A stretch of DNA of 64,000 nucleotides from Rutstroemia sp. NJR-2017a BVV2 (Eukaryota > Ascomycota > Leotiomycetes > Helotiales > Rutstroemiaceae). Below the pieces are notes generated by a model. It was not told where the DNA came from. It ran no database searches and saw only the letters and a list, made by a program, of their open reading frames with translations. The stretch lies in contig NJPS01000010.1 in assembly GCA_002946415.1 (NCBI GenBank), positions 1,426,001 through 1,490,000 of the forward strand, written 5' to 3'. Positions 44,175-55,980 of the stretch are shown here, one piece after another; position 1 is the stretch's first letter; each line of letters starts with the position of its first letter. A program made the position numbers and the translations under genes.

Positions 44175-46359
44175 ATGGATCAAGCAGAGGGCAACAAGAA
44201 TGTCACAGTGGAGGCTAGAGATGATGCGCAATTGGTATGAAGCTCTTATCACTTCGGAACCGCTATCAGTCCGACGAACTTTTCAGCTGAACTTTTACCA
44301 TAGGAAACTCTAGGATACAAGCCGGTATGCAGAAGACTGACTTGCCATATATCCTTTTCGATATCCAGGGTCGCACGTTCTAATTAACCCATCTAGATCT
44401 TGCATCGGACATACACACTCATTGAGAATTTCTCAACTTCATTCGCTGCCCTATATTTCATTGGCGGGGTTCGCGTCACTTACACGACTGGTGTAGCTTC
44501 CGGAGGTCCTTTAGCTTATTGGTCAGTTTGTGTTTGTGCTCCCCCAAAGTTCATTAATCTGATGCCATGGAATCTTAGGACTAGCTATATCGTGACTTGT
44601 TTCTTTACTTTCATTACTGCAGCAGTCATCGCCGAAGTCTGCTCAGCGTCACCTTCTGCGGGATCGATTTATCTCTGGGCTGCAGAAGCCGGGGGTGCCA
44701 AATATGGACGATTACTTGGCTTTGTGGTTGCTTGGTGGAGTACCACTGCTTGGATGACCTTCTGCGCAAGTGAGTAGATGCTCAAGAAGATCGATTCAGC
44801 ATGAGTCTAACTGAAATGCAGGCAACACTCAAGGAGCAGTAAACTACATGCTTTCGGTGAGTACACGTGATATACTACCACACCCGTGCCTGCACCTGAC
44901 ACTGGGCTGACATTGCTAGGAAATTGTCGTCTTTAACATCGATTTCCCAAGCGACTCAAGTAGCGTTAAGTTTCGTGCAGTACAGTGGATATGTACCGAA
45001 GTACTTCTTGCACTCGCCACAGCCGTGAACTTTCTACCACGTGAGCAATGATCCGTCTCAAATCTCCCTCCCATGTTCCACTCTAATGAGACAAATGTAG
45101 CTCGCTTGTTCAAGTATGTCTTCTGGATCTCGAGCTCTTTGGTGGTTCTTGATTTCGTTCTCAACCTGATCTGGTTACCCATTGGAGCTGCAAATACTTA
45201 TGGTTTCCGCACCGCCGAGGAAGCGTTCATGACCACCTACAATGGAACTGGAGCACCACCTGGGTGGAATTGGTGTTTGTCATACCTTGCCACTGCCGGA
45301 ATCCTTATTGGTTTCGATGCTTCTGGACATGTTGCCGAGGAGACCAAAGATGCATCCATCACTGCTGCCAGAGGTATATTCTGGAGTGTGATTGTAAGTG
45401 GTATCGGAGGGTTCGCGTCAATCATCCTATTTTTGTTCTGCACTGTAAGTTTCATCATGGGCATCGATTCTTTACTACTGACCTATCTAGCCTGATATTG
45501 ATACACTTTTCTCGTATGGGTCCCCACAACCCTTCGTACCTCTTTACGCAGTTGTTCTTGGGAAGGGTGGCCACATCTTCATGAATATTATCGCTATCGT
45601 TGCGTTGTGGTTTGTAAGTTCCAACATTCCTAAGTCTGTTCCGAATCTCGGCTCTAACCGGATGCCAGAACACAGCAATCGCAATCGTTGCCGCTTCTCG
45701 TCTCGTCTTCGCCGTCGCACGTGATGGCGTCCTTCCATTCTCTGGCTGGGTCTCTCGCGTGTCGCCAAGTGGTCAACCCAGAAACGCTGTAATTGTAATT
45801 TGGGGATTCGCCTCGCTCGTGACCTGCACTATCCTACCTTCTGCTGTCGCCTTCACATCTCTGATCTCAGCAGCTGGTGTTCCTTCTGCTGCTGCGTATG
45901 GACTTATTTCATTTGGAAGATTTTTCCTAACCCCAAATAAATTCCCTAAGCCGAGATGGAGCTTGGGTAGATGGAGTAGGCCTTTTCAATTCATCTCCAT
46001 TTTCTGGAATGGATGGGTTGTTGCTGTCCTTTTCAGTCCTTATTCTTTCCCAGTCACTGGAGAGACCCTTAATTGTGAGTTACTCCCATCAGATCCCCTG
46101 GTATCCCTTCCTGTTAATCCTGACCTTCACAGATGCACCAATCATAATGGCTGGCGTTACAATCCTAGCTCTGATCTCTTGGTGGTTCACGCCCGTCGGT
46201 TCATGGTTGCCCCGTGAGCGCATATCACATTTCGTGGAGAGCGAAGGTGTCCCTGCGGAGGTACTTCGAGAGAGCCAGAGGGAACCTGATGAACCACTTC
46301 AAGGACCAGAAGAAAGCGAGAATGCTCCAGCTCCGGCTACTACTTACTCTGAGAAGTGA
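44175..46359 (+). CDS. APC-superfamily amino acid/amine permease (550 aa, ten exons)
   Basis: Exons 44175..44234, 44304..44324, 44397..44521, 44579..44769, 44822..44856, 44920..45040, 45101..45444, 45491..45613, 45669..46074 and 46133..46359. All nine introns are short (46-72 nt), and exons of 21 and 35 nt are included. The joined frame gives 550 residues with about 12 helices. YKPILHRTYTLIENFSTSFA opens the first helix and GGVRVTYTTGVASGGP follows. Helix 3 has AEVCSASPSAGSIYLWAAE, the (S/C)..P.AG..Y.W motif of fungal GABA, choline and polyamine permeases. A later GFDASGHVAEETKDAS is the typical helix 8 loop signature of the same group. It likely imports an amino acid or amine across the plasma membrane by proton symport. 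The substrate is uncertain. High intron number fits filamentous-fungus members. Confidence 0.92.
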
Positions 46360-48666
46360 TTGCCCTTGATCTTTTTCTTGCAAAAACTCAGAATACTGAT
46401 CTGTTGTGTTTTGAAAGTGGTGAGCTTTTGGATAGGCATCGTTCGCGCTAGAGATACCATGCAGTACAACATAGAATATTTACTATCGGAGTCAGGATAT
46501 ATATCAGGGACATACATACATCCAATACACATACATATATAGCGGAGCAATAATACATCAGTACATTCGCTTGGCCTCCTTTTACTCGGACTGACAAATT
46601 ACGGCATGACTTGCAGCAGGCATAAGTCTGAGAGACATCCAAATGGCGCAAGAATGGTATAGGAGTGACACCAAATTGCACGGAATACTCACATGCTTAT
46701 GGTTATTGTCCTCATGAACTGTGTTTCGATTATTGACTTCCTTTGAAACATACTTTAAAGATTCTTTCCCCTCGTCCCTACTTCTTCTATTTTCCGTCGC
46801 TTAGGTTCAGCTCTCTATCTGATTTGACTTCCATCAGTTGCAACAACGGGAAAAGGGAAGAACCACACGTGGTAAGAAACCGCGCTATCGAGTACTTCGT
46901 CACTGGTAAAACAGTTCCAGTGATTTCAGAGAAGCATAGGCCACAGATGAATTAGCTTGAAACTCGAGCCATTTACCAACAAAGCTACCCCTGTGTCTCT
47001 TCTTCTTGAGACAGAACGATTCACCTAAGAAAGAGTAAAAGCCTTCTCTTTATTGCAGGCGTGCATCGTATTTTTGAAAAGCATATTAATGATTGCATTC
47101 CTTGCAACGGGCCGGCGGCACCTGTTCGGCTTTTCACCTTGGCCACCCAGGATCTGACGTAATAGTTCAAAATATTCTTCTGACAGCATGCAAAAGATTC
47201 TAGCTGTTGCCTCGTCGGCGCTTCTTCCTTGTCATTTTTCGCGGAGAAAATAAGGGGTTGAAGGACGACGAGGGTCATTGTAGAATTAGGGCTTAGACGC
47301 TCGGATCCCAGCTGAATGACAATTTGTGTCACCGACTCCACCCCAGACTCCAGAGCGATCTTTCTTCGCTGGCATATGCAGCCTATCTTCTTATTACCAG
47401 CAATATCCGAAATATCGAAATACACTCGTAAAACGTTCATTACCCAAAAGAGTAACGAGTCAGATGCAGAGCTAGTACAGTATTGTGCAGAATTCGGTTA
47501 TCAGCCGAGCCGAGCCAGCCTACTCGGAGCAGCGAATTGATGGCGACGAGTCGATGACCGAATAGTCTAATCACCTCTTCCCCCATGCGGACTGTGCTTC
47601 CATCGGATCATTGGATGTCACTCAGTCCCAGGTCCTGGGTCGGTGATTCTCTGCAGATCTAGAACCACTGATCGTACCTGACTCCACATTGGGGTTCTGC
47701 TTCAGGCACTCGAGGGCCAGTCAGAAATGGAGAAGATGTCATCCTCAGGGAACTAGATTCCATCAGCCTCACTCACTGCCTCAGTTGTTAGTACCGATAA
47801 AGGTTTAAGTCATTAAATCATACGCCTTCGAGAAGGGATTTAAGACTCCTTTAGTGCAAGCTCGGAAAATATCCCCTGTGCGGCATTCTTTGCACTGACA
47901 TACCTGCCGCCTTTTTTTTCCAAGTGGAATATGGCCAACATGCAAACGCAGACGATTAGAAGAACGCTTCGAAGGCACAGTCACGAATGAGTCCTGGTGT
48001 TAATCAATAGCTTGAAGAGTTATAGGGCACTTGAGCGTGGGGGTGCGCGAAGGACATGTCAATCTGTCGGAGGAAGAAACACCTTTCCGCGTCTCCATCA
48101 GACTTAAAATCTCCGATCTATTTGCATAAACCTTTCATTCTACTCCATGTTTCAATTCATAAATATCCCGCATGTCCACTTTAGATCTACCCATTTCTCG
48201 GCCTGTATCAGACGGGATTCAGTAACTACTAACTATCCCAAATACCATCCCGTGTCCGATGGGATTTTCATGCGCGGCGCTTCTCAATAGCGCACCTAGG
48301 GAAGAGATCTACCTAGCATTCAAACCGGGGATGAGCCAGGGAGGTTTCTCGTAAAAAAGACATGAAAATCCCGTCCTTTTTCGGTCTCGTGCAAAGATTC
48401 CCTTTCTGTCCTTTGTTATTTCCGTTAGTTGTCTCGGCTTTCCCAGCATCGTTACCGTCGTCGTTGAATGAAGTAATTGGACCGTTTCTTCACTATCACC
48501 AAGGCTAATGCGCGTTTCTTTGATTCGTTCCCGCATCTTATTATAACTGTGTTGGACTGTCAAGCAATACTTTCCATGGGCAATTTTTATATTTCATATT
48601 GTAATACCTGGAAGTGAGAGGTTTTGATCGCCTCTAGTTAGAGAGCTATTCGCAGCGGACGACACA
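46360..48666. other. Intergenic, no supported gene
   Basis: This is 2.3 kb between two same-strand membrane-protein genes. The longest frame (minus, 47021-47440, 139 codons) has no family features or good start context. AT-rich 3' UTR-like sequence lies at 46360-46560. Nothing else is recognised. Confidence 0.4.
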
Positions 48667-50050
48667 ATGAATATTGTGACATCTATTGTAAGTGCTTCAG
48701 ATCATGCTCTTGGCCTCTACTAATGTTCTACATAAGGCGATTCAAGCTGTCCTAATATTCATAGCTTTCCTTGTTACCCTTCTACGAACCTGGATTCGCA
48801 TTCGCCTGGAACACCGTGAGTTGACGCTCGCCGATTACTTGGTATGGGGAGGATGGATCTGTGCTCTAGGATGGATGTCTTGTTCCATCAAAGCTCTGTA
48901 CCTTCAGATCGATCATCCATTAGTAGATTTCAAAACTGATTCCGTCGTTTATTTGAAGGTATGTAGACATTCTGCGATACTGCTGCAGATAGATCACTGG
49001 CTGATGTGGCTTCACTTTTAGACGGTCTTTGTATCATGCTTCTTCTTCGACGTTGGACTCTACTTTCCTAAGGCCTCGCTCATCGCTTTCTACTGGTGGT
49101 TGGTTCCGCAAGGATTAAGACGCCTGCGAATAGGAGTGTATGTGAGCATGGCCTTCATGCTCGCTGCATTTATCGCAACTGTGTTGACCGATACATTACT
49201 CGCACCTAAAATCTCTGATAATTGGTATGGCACGACCAAATCCACTTCTAAGGAAGACCATTGACTTACATTCCGTTGCACAGGTCACTGGAAAACCAGA
49301 TGGATTCCATATGGAACTCGAGTAATGACTTGGTCATCAACTGGGCGTTGAATTTCTCTACGGATCTCTTACGTATGTAGTACTCATCCGAATTTCATGG
49401 TATCATCGACTGACCAAATCTCTCGCTTCAGTTTTCTGCCTCCCCTTCTTCATCATCAATTGCCTCAAGCTTCAACGGCGTCAGAAGCTCGCCCTCGTTG
49501 GAGTTTTCTCCTTGGGCATCATTACAATGGCTATCAGTCTCGCTCGTATCATCGTATATACTGTAACTGATTACAACGTCGACGACGCAGTTGGAAGTGA
49601 GTTACTCCGTCTCATCCATTTTCCTCATGTTTGCTTGCTTCCGCTGTTATTATACCCACCCCAACGTTTAATTGCTAACATTCGCCAGACGCATGGTGCA
49701 CAGCCGAAATGAGCACCGGCATAATCGTCGTCTCCCTCCCCTACCTCAAATCACTCATCATGAGACGCAGCGGTCGCGACTCCGCGGTCCGCAACGCCAC
49801 CAAATACCCGACCAACTCGAACCACCTCTCCGGCAACAAAGGGGAAGTGCGGTCACACATCCAAGGCGGAAAAGCAGACGACGAAGTCGAACTAGTCTTT
49901 CTCGATCGAAAGACAAGTCCGTGCCCTACTGGAGATACAGGTCACAGCGAATACGAAACGAGGGGCGAAGAGTGCCAAGATGGAAAAGATGGTGTGATTG
50001 TTACGACGAATGTTTCGGTTATGAGTACGAGACATATGGACATGTCCTAG
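48667..50050 (+). CDS. Seven-helix rhodopsin-domain (Pth11-like) membrane protein, 353 aa, six exons
   Basis: Exons 48667..48687, 48737..48958, 49022..49224, 49284..49372, 49432..49596 and 49689..50050. The first exon is only 21 nt. The reading frame shows six to seven membrane helices and the hallmarks of the fungal rhodopsin-domain family: RTWIRIRLEHRELTLADYLV after helix 1, then a central FFFDVGLYFPKASLIAFYW helix, and NAWCTAEMSTGIIVVSLP at the last helix, where the conserved Trp and Glu are kept. The ~100-residue tail is hydrophilic and not conserved. No CFEM domain is present. In plant pathogens such proteins include Pth11, a receptor for surface cues; for this one only the fold-class assignment is safe. 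Confidence 0.88.
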
Positions 50051-50943
50051 GTCTTTAGCGCGGGGAGTTGGGGGGTTGATTCTTTGGTATATAGTAATGG
50101 ACGCATGTATGTATATATGTCGAATACCGGTATATACTTGTTCATATACAGTTCTGTACATAAGCGAAGGCGATTTGGGGGTTTTCATGATTTCAATGGC
50201 TGAATGGTCACGCTAGCATGGATGCGGGTTGCAGTTTACTTTAGACTGAAGAGCAATACAGACAATTCATGTTCTCCAAGACATCCAACTTGTTGCAATC
50301 TGGTTCTTCCGGACTTTTAGCCCTTCCTCTGACCAATCCACTCCCCGCGCATTTACTCCACCCTCCATCAACTCCAACCCACTCCTAACCCTCCATATCC
50401 ACTTCCCCTCAAACGGCCCCATCACCTCTCCTCATCCTTATTCTGACCCAGCACGTATGAGTCCCAAGCATTACCGCACCAAATATAGTGAGTATTCTCA
50501 ACATCATATTCTAACATTGGAGATAGAAACACAACACCTCTTCGAACAACCAACTCACTTTTATCACCATCCGACATCGTTTCACAACCCAAGGTCACAG
50601 CAGAGCACGAATCAAGATTCCAAAGAGTCAATCACTAGTGATAGCCTCCAACAGCCATTTATTAATACGCTAAGTTTATGGAACCGTCAAAGATCATACG
50701 AGTCTATAAGAGAGCTCGATTAGCGATTACAAGATGTATGCTGTCCAAAATTTTCGCTATATCGATGAGCCGATCCGTCCAAAAACCAAAGAACAAATGA
50801 CGACTAATAAGTTACTCGCTGTTGGAAGCTTTCATTCCAAATGCAACACCCAACTCCTCCCATCACACTAAGACAAGAGGCCAATCACCGCCGGTCCCAT
50901 ACTACCACAAAACACCGAAAGATTCGCAACATTGTACCACCAC
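50051..50943. other. Converging intergenic region
   Basis: This is 0.9 kb between two converging genes. A plus-strand frame of 88 codons (50457-50723) starts with an ATG but has no family features and lies in A/C-rich sequence. I do not call it. Confidence 0.4.
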
Positions 50944-52172
50944 TCAAATCTCCTCTTCTGTAGCATTTTGAGACTCCTCGTCCGGTTCCGATGAGTTCGA
51001 TACTGAATCTGACGGGCCGATTTCGAACTTCTGCATTTCATAGTCTCCTTTAGCACCTTGTTGAGGTGCGACTGGGTCTGGATTATCAGGCTCTTGAGGC
51101 GCGACTGACTCTGGTGTATCAGCCTGGTGAGGCGCGACCGGTTCTGAAGTATCAGACTGTTGAGTTGCGACTGGCTCCGAAGTCTCAGGCTGTTGAGGTG
51201 CGACTGGTTCTGGAATATCAGGCTGTTGAGGCGGGGCGTTCTCTTGGGCATAGGTTTGTCCGCGACGGTATGAGGGATAAGTATATGGTCTTCCAAACAT
51301 CATAATTTCCCATTCGCTGATTGCTGTAATATAATCCTCGAAATGTGAAAAGTCCCGAAGATTTGGCTTGGGTGGGGGAGGGTATACATGCTTTGGAGGT
51401 TTCCCATACAGACCGCGAGGGGCTTCTTGGTTGCAGGCGGCAAAATTGCCCTGCCTACCTGCGGGTTTAGGAATCGGTATCGGTTGTGTTTTGACATGAT
51501 TGCTGTCTGGGTTCTCAGAGGCAGGATGGCTGTTCTGGTTTGAGGAGAGTCCACTGCTAGATGGCTGTCCGTTGGCAGTAGTACCAGAGTGCTGTCTCCT
51601 GGCCGAGGTAGTCCCAGAGTACTCTCCTTTGACGGTAGTGGTAGTGGTAGGATACTGTCCCTTGGCGGAACTGCTAGGTGAAGGTGGATCAGGTGCCCTG
51701 CGAGCAACTGCTCGGTGCCATCCTTTCCTTCTCGTCCATCCTGGCTGGATATACTCCATGATTTCTATTCGAATGTTGTTCTTGATCCAGGAAATGTAAT
51801 CGCAGATGGTTCGTCTTGGCAGACCAGGCGTGGCCCTCGCTGTGCCATGTAACGAAATTATCTCATAGGTACAATCATCGCAGTGCCAATGGCTACATGG
51901 GGTCCGGCGGTTCCTGCACTTCCGAAACGGGGGCCAACGTTTGACTGTTTCGGCGCCGCACTGTATGGAGACGATCTTGTTAGTCGATACAAACACATTG
52001 AGCCATACCGAAGTATGGCAATCTTTTGACTAGACGAGTAGCCAGAGCGGATGAAGCTGCAAGATATGACCAGGCGAGATTTTGATTGGCTAGGAGTGCA
52101 ATCGATGGAGAAGCTTACCTTACAACATGTCCACCTTGTATCCATGGGTGTAGACCCTGGTATATCCGTCAT
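50944..52172 (-). CDS. Cys-rich N-terminus protein with Pro-Gln-Val repeats (356 aa, two exons)
   Basis: Two exons, complement(50944..51960, 52119..52172), with a 158-nt intron. The first exon encodes 18 residues ending RWTCCK and joins CGAETVKRWPPFRKCRNRR. This makes a compact Cys/His module: WTCCKCG, C, then C-x-H-x-H-C-D-D-C near residue 45. It resembles the small zinc-binding domains seen at the N-terminus of many filamentous-fungus proteins. The middle is disordered and Ser/Thr/Gly-rich, followed by a short ordered part (DFSHFEDYITAISEWEIMMF, about 230-250). After that come five imperfect repeats of about 15 residues (PEPVAPQQPETS type, coded at about 51050-51225) and an acidic end. Function is unknown. 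Zn binding is likely from the cysteine pattern. Confidence 0.72.
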
Positions 52173-53262
52173 GATGATTGAAAGCCGAAGGGACGAGTTA
52201 TGGATGTGAAGAATGATTGTTGTACTTGTGCTTATTACAATATCGTTGACCAAAAGTGAGCGGGTGTGTAAAAACTGTTGAATGAACGAGCGACGATAGC
52301 GATACAGAGCGAGAAAAGCTGAGAATATTCTGATACAAGGAAAGGAAAAGAAAAGAAAAAGGAAGAAGAAAAGAGAACGAAAAGTCGGAGATGTTATACT
52401 TGTTTATGGGCTGGCTACTCCTACTTGCGTAGTTTGTCGCTCCTTCCCATCATGTAAATATCCAAGACAGCATGTCCCGCTACCCATATTTTCAGGAAGC
52501 AACGCTAGAAGGATTACAAGAAGCCACCTGCCATAGGAAGAAAGTAGACATATATCTCAAGATCATTATGTTACGCTACTATTAAACTCACAATTGCATC
52601 TTCCCTACCTAGCCAGTGATGAAGTCTTCACCATTAGGTGACCAAAGGGAAGCTTTTTCTTTCGGTTTGATGCAATTGACCTGGAAAGTTTTTCAGCTAG
52701 GAGAAATTCCATGCTGAACCCTAAGGGAAACAAGCAGCAAGGTTGTGGTGAACGAGCGATATAAACTCACCATGCTGTGGTTGGACGAATCTTATACTTC
52801 AACTTCACGGCAACGGTTGTTAATGCTCTTATGAGCTCAGGCTAGAAGGAATATCAAGGTAGCTGTTCAATCTAGAAGAAAAGGCCGTGTGCGATATATG
52901 TTTTCAATTTGGTCGAAGCGTTGATTCACATCATATGCTTCAGAGAAAGCAACGCGGGGCGTGGGAAAAAAAGATGGCTTCGGACTCCTGGGGCAATGCA
53001 ATTACGAGCAAATGCAGTATATCGCACGAACAAGATTCTCACATGAGGGGCCATCCGCGATTCGTGATTTCGTGTTATAAGTGAAGGATATCTAGTAAAG
53101 TATTTAGACGGCTTTCGCCATGCCTTATTGCTTATTGAGCGCTCCCAAGAGCCGCCTGTCGAATGAATTATGTAATAAGCTTCAGCACTACCTTCCCCCT
53201 TGACGATTAACTACAAAAGAAGAAAAATTGTGCCTCCTATCCTCTATCTATTGTTTCGACAT
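52173..53262. other. Intergenic, no supported gene
   Basis: This is 1.1 kb upstream of the Cys-rich protein and downstream of the sirtuin. A purine-rich GGAAAAGAAAAG stretch lies at about 52340-52375. No gene is supported. Confidence 0.4.
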
Positions 53263-54585
53263 CTACTTCTCCGTTGGCGAAGGCCGTATCGATTCGTTTG
53301 GCATGTTCTGGGGCATAGGCGCATCGGTAGTCTCTTCCTGCTGAGCTGCAGGCTTTTCTATAAATTCTTGACCATCAAGGGTAGTCACTCTAGTAGTGGT
53401 ACTCGAAAGTTGTCCCTTATTGAAGTTTTTGACGTCTTTGAAAAGACTGGACCGATCTGAAGGTGCTTCGGATGTAGCAGATTTTGACGAGGAATTCAAT
53501 TCTGGTGATTGATTGGAGGGGGCGCCGGAAGATGGTTTGGCGTCTTCATCTTTCTCAAGAACAGCATTTACTTTCTTGGTGTGAACGTTTGACAACTTCA
53601 GAATATCATCAATCTGGTCCGTAAGACTCTTGATATCTGCTTCGAGACCTTCATCTGGAGACATGTCGCGTCTGGCTTCCTGCACCGCTGCGGCCTCTTT
53701 CTCCTTATTATCTCCATCAACTGAACGCCACAACTCCTCGAGCTCGTCCCTCCATCCCAAGGCATCGGCAAGTTTCCTGACTCCGCTATCACAGTCTCCC
53801 TTAACTATCACATCATCCAGTCGACTTCCAAAATCGCCCACCGTTTCCATGTTGAACAACAACCTTGGAACACCTTCGCTTACCAGACTTGGCAATGAAG
53901 CAAATGGCTGGACACTCAAGCTTGTCCCCATCACGATGGCAAGATCGGCTTCCCGGGGCACGTGCGTGTTCATGTGAAACTCTTTGGGAAGTTGTTCACC
54001 GAAAAACACGATATCTGGTTTCACGAGACCGCCACACTGTGGTACTAGACACGTAGCAGGATTTCCATCATCCACAGCCTTTTTCATCAGATCTCCAGGA
54101 TACTCGGTTTTGCATTCGATGCACCTCTGAGTGGCGAAACTACCATGAGCTTCGATTATGTTTTCGGACTTGACTCCAGCTCGTCTTTCCAGACAATCGA
54201 TATTTTGCGTAAATAACTTTAAAAGTAGATGCTTTCTCTGAAGCAGTGCAAGAAAAGCATGAGAAACTGTTGGATAGAACTTGCCGGGATACAGCTCCCT
54301 GGCCAGGACGTAGAACGGGCCAGGATTTTCGCGAAAAAACCCAATATCAAAGACGGCTTCGGGATAGGGTAGGTCTAGTTCGGCAAGGTTGGCGTAGATG
54401 CCAGTGTCTGGGGAACGGAAATCGGGTATTCCCGCACTGGTAGATATGCCAGCGCCGGTCATCACGACGATCTTTTTAGCTTTGCCATCCTTGATAAACT
54501 TTGCTATACCATCAATACTTCGACTAGAAAGAACCCGAGGAGGATCGTTCGGGTCAATTTGCTCATGAGACGCTTCTTGGCCCAT
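53263..54585 (-). CDS. HST2: Class I sirtuin, NAD+-dependent deacetylase (Hst2/SIRT2 type), 440 aa
   Basis: I start it at the ATG at 54585, giving MGQEASHEQIDP, a likely N-myristoylation site. The frame stays open for another 96 codons upstream (to 54873). The sirtuin core shows GAGISTSAGIPDFRSP for NAD+ binding (44-59), TQNIDCLERRAG (126-137), the catalytic His in EAHGSF (His147), four zinc-binding cysteines (155, 158, 179, 184) and FFGEQLP (195-201). The ~150-residue tail is disordered and Ser-rich with a coiled-coil stretch around SLTDQIDDILKLSNV. Hst2-type enzymes remove acetyl groups from histone H4K16, tubulin and other proteins, mostly in the cytoplasm with nuclear shuttling. All catalytic residues are present. 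Confidence 0.93.
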   Translation of the reverse strand: MGQEASHEQIDPNDPPRVLSSRSIDGIAKFIKDGKAKKIVVMTGAGISTSAGIPDFRSPDTGIYANLAELDLPYPEAVFDIGFFRENPGPFYVLARELYPGKFYPTVSHAFLALLQRKHLLLKLFTQNIDCLERRAGVKSENIIEAHGSFATQRCIECKTEYPGDLMKKAVDDGNPATCLVPQCGGLVKPDIVFFGEQLPKEFHMNTHVPREADLAIVMGTSLSVQPFASLPSLVSEGVPRLLFNMETVGDFGSRLDDVIVKGDCDSGVRKLADALGWRDELEELWRSVDGDNKEKEAAAVQEARRDMSPDEGLEADIKSLTDQIDDILKLSNVHTKKVNAVLEKDEDAKPSSGAPSNQSPELNSSSKSATSEAPSDRSSLFKDVKNFNKGQLSSTTTRVTTLDGQEFIEKPAAQQEETTDAPMPQNMPNESIRPSPTEK

Positions 54586-55074
54586 CTTGTTGCGCTTGTC
54601 ACGTTTTGTGAGCTTCGGTTTGCCTTGATGGCGGGGTTTCTGGCGGCGACCTATGGTTGGGAAAAAGAACAGTCGAGCCTGGGTGGCAGTCCGATGGAGT
54701 CTGCAGTTATTGGTGTATCCGAATGCTTTTTGGCTGAGGAAAATGAAGAAAATGATGGTTGCAAGAATACTCGTATCAGCTTGTTCATGCGGACTTCGAA
54801 GTAGATATATGTAGGCTGCCATGACGAAAACAAACTGTTTGCCGAGCTGTGCCACAAGTGGGGTTGACATCATGAAACTCAGCCACTTCCGAAAGCATCA
54901 GCCACTTCTGAAAGCACCAGCCACTACCACAATTCACTGATTCTCGTGATTCACGTAAAGCGTGCTCACAACTCCTCTAGGAAATACACAAGAAGCTGAA
55001 CTTCGTCACTGCCATTTGGCAATAGTCCTTGGGCATAATATGATTGAAACTCTTCCTTCTTACTCGTATTCCCA
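54586..55074. promoter_or_regulatory. Divergent promoter region, sirtuin / deacetylase-like gene
   Basis: This 0.49-kb region separates the two start codons. A 19-bp imperfect tandem repeat (CAGCCACTTCCGAAAGCAT type; two full copies and a partial third) lies at about 54880-54925 and could hold protein-binding sites. The part nearest the sirtuin is open in its frame (see the sirtuin entry). Confidence 0.5.
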
Positions 55075-55980
55075 ATGCGCTTAGGCATAGGCGCCCTTAT
55101 CCGCACAATCCGTCGGTCTGTGACTCGATTCACAACGGTACCCCTGAAGCATGTCAAGATAGACGACGAGGAGAGGGCTATCATTAACGACGACTACCAT
55201 TTACCTTCGAGATCACGATCTCCCTCATTTGGGATTGCAAAGATGATACTTCTCTCGCTGCTAACTTTGCTCTTACTGGTCCTTCTATTTGCCTACATCA
55301 TCTACAAACCACCAAAGTTTGTGATTGACTACTTGCAATGGAAATATCCCGACGTCTTATTCCATCTAAAGCTACCACAATCATCTCGTGTCATAGCTTT
55401 GACAATTGATGATGCCCCTTCGGACGAGACATCACGTATCTTAGATCTGTTGAAGATCTACAACTCCAAGGCGACGTTCTTCGTCATTGGTAGTCAGGTC
55501 GCTTCTCATCCTGACATACTGCGTAGAATTCACGATGAAGGGCATGAACTGGGCAATCACGCATGGGCCGACGAGCCATCCGTTCAACTCCCGTTATCTG
55601 AGCTGGAACGTCAAATCAAAGATTTAGAGACAATTCTACCACCGAATCGTCCTACCACAGGGTCCAAGATATCGCCAAAATACTTCCGACCTGGCTCCGG
55701 CTTTTTCAGCAAGCAGATGGTGGAGATGGTGAGAAAGATGGGGTATCGAGTTGTGCTTGGCAGCATTTATCCTCATGATCCGCAAATTCATTATCCTAAG
55801 ATCAATGCGAAGCATGTCTTGAGCATGGCGCGGCCTGGTGCGGTCATTATCATGCACGATAGGAGGTCATATTCCGCAGATCAGATAGAATTAGTCCTAG
55901 GAGGACTGAAGAAGAAAAAATATAAGGTTCAGTCACTGGGTGGAATGATTGGGGTCCTTGGTACCGAGAAGATCAGGTAG
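55075..55980 (+). CDS. Membrane-anchored polysaccharide-deacetylase (NodB-fold) relative, 301 aa
   Basis: A single exon. A basic cytoplasmic N-terminus is followed by one signal-anchor helix at about 57-77 (ILLSLLTLLLLVLLFAYIIY) and a NodB-like domain (about 100-295). Motif 1 is ALTIDDAPS with Asp112/Asp113. Motif 2 reads ELGNHAWADEPS, where His162 is kept but the second histidine (four residues on) is Asp166. Motif 3 is YFRPGSGFFS, and the last motif ends VIIMHD. Classic family members remove acetyl groups from chitin or peptidoglycan using an Asp-His-His metal site. Here the site would be Asp-His-Asp, so the substrate or activity may differ. A secretory-pathway or plasma-membrane location is inferred from the anchor. 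Confidence 0.85.
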   Translation: MRLGIGALIRTIRRSVTRFTTVPLKHVKIDDEERAIINDDYHLPSRSRSPSFGIAKMILLSLLTLLLLVLLFAYIIYKPPKFVIDYLQWKYPDVLFHLKLPQSSRVIALTIDDAPSDETSRILDLLKIYNSKATFFVIGSQVASHPDILRRIHDEGHELGNHAWADEPSVQLPLSELERQIKDLETILPPNRPTTGSKISPKYFRPGSGFFSKQMVEMVRKMGYRVVLGSIYPHDPQIHYPKINAKHVLSMARPGAVIIMHDRRSYSADQIELVLGGLKKKKYKVQSLGGMIGVLGTEKIR

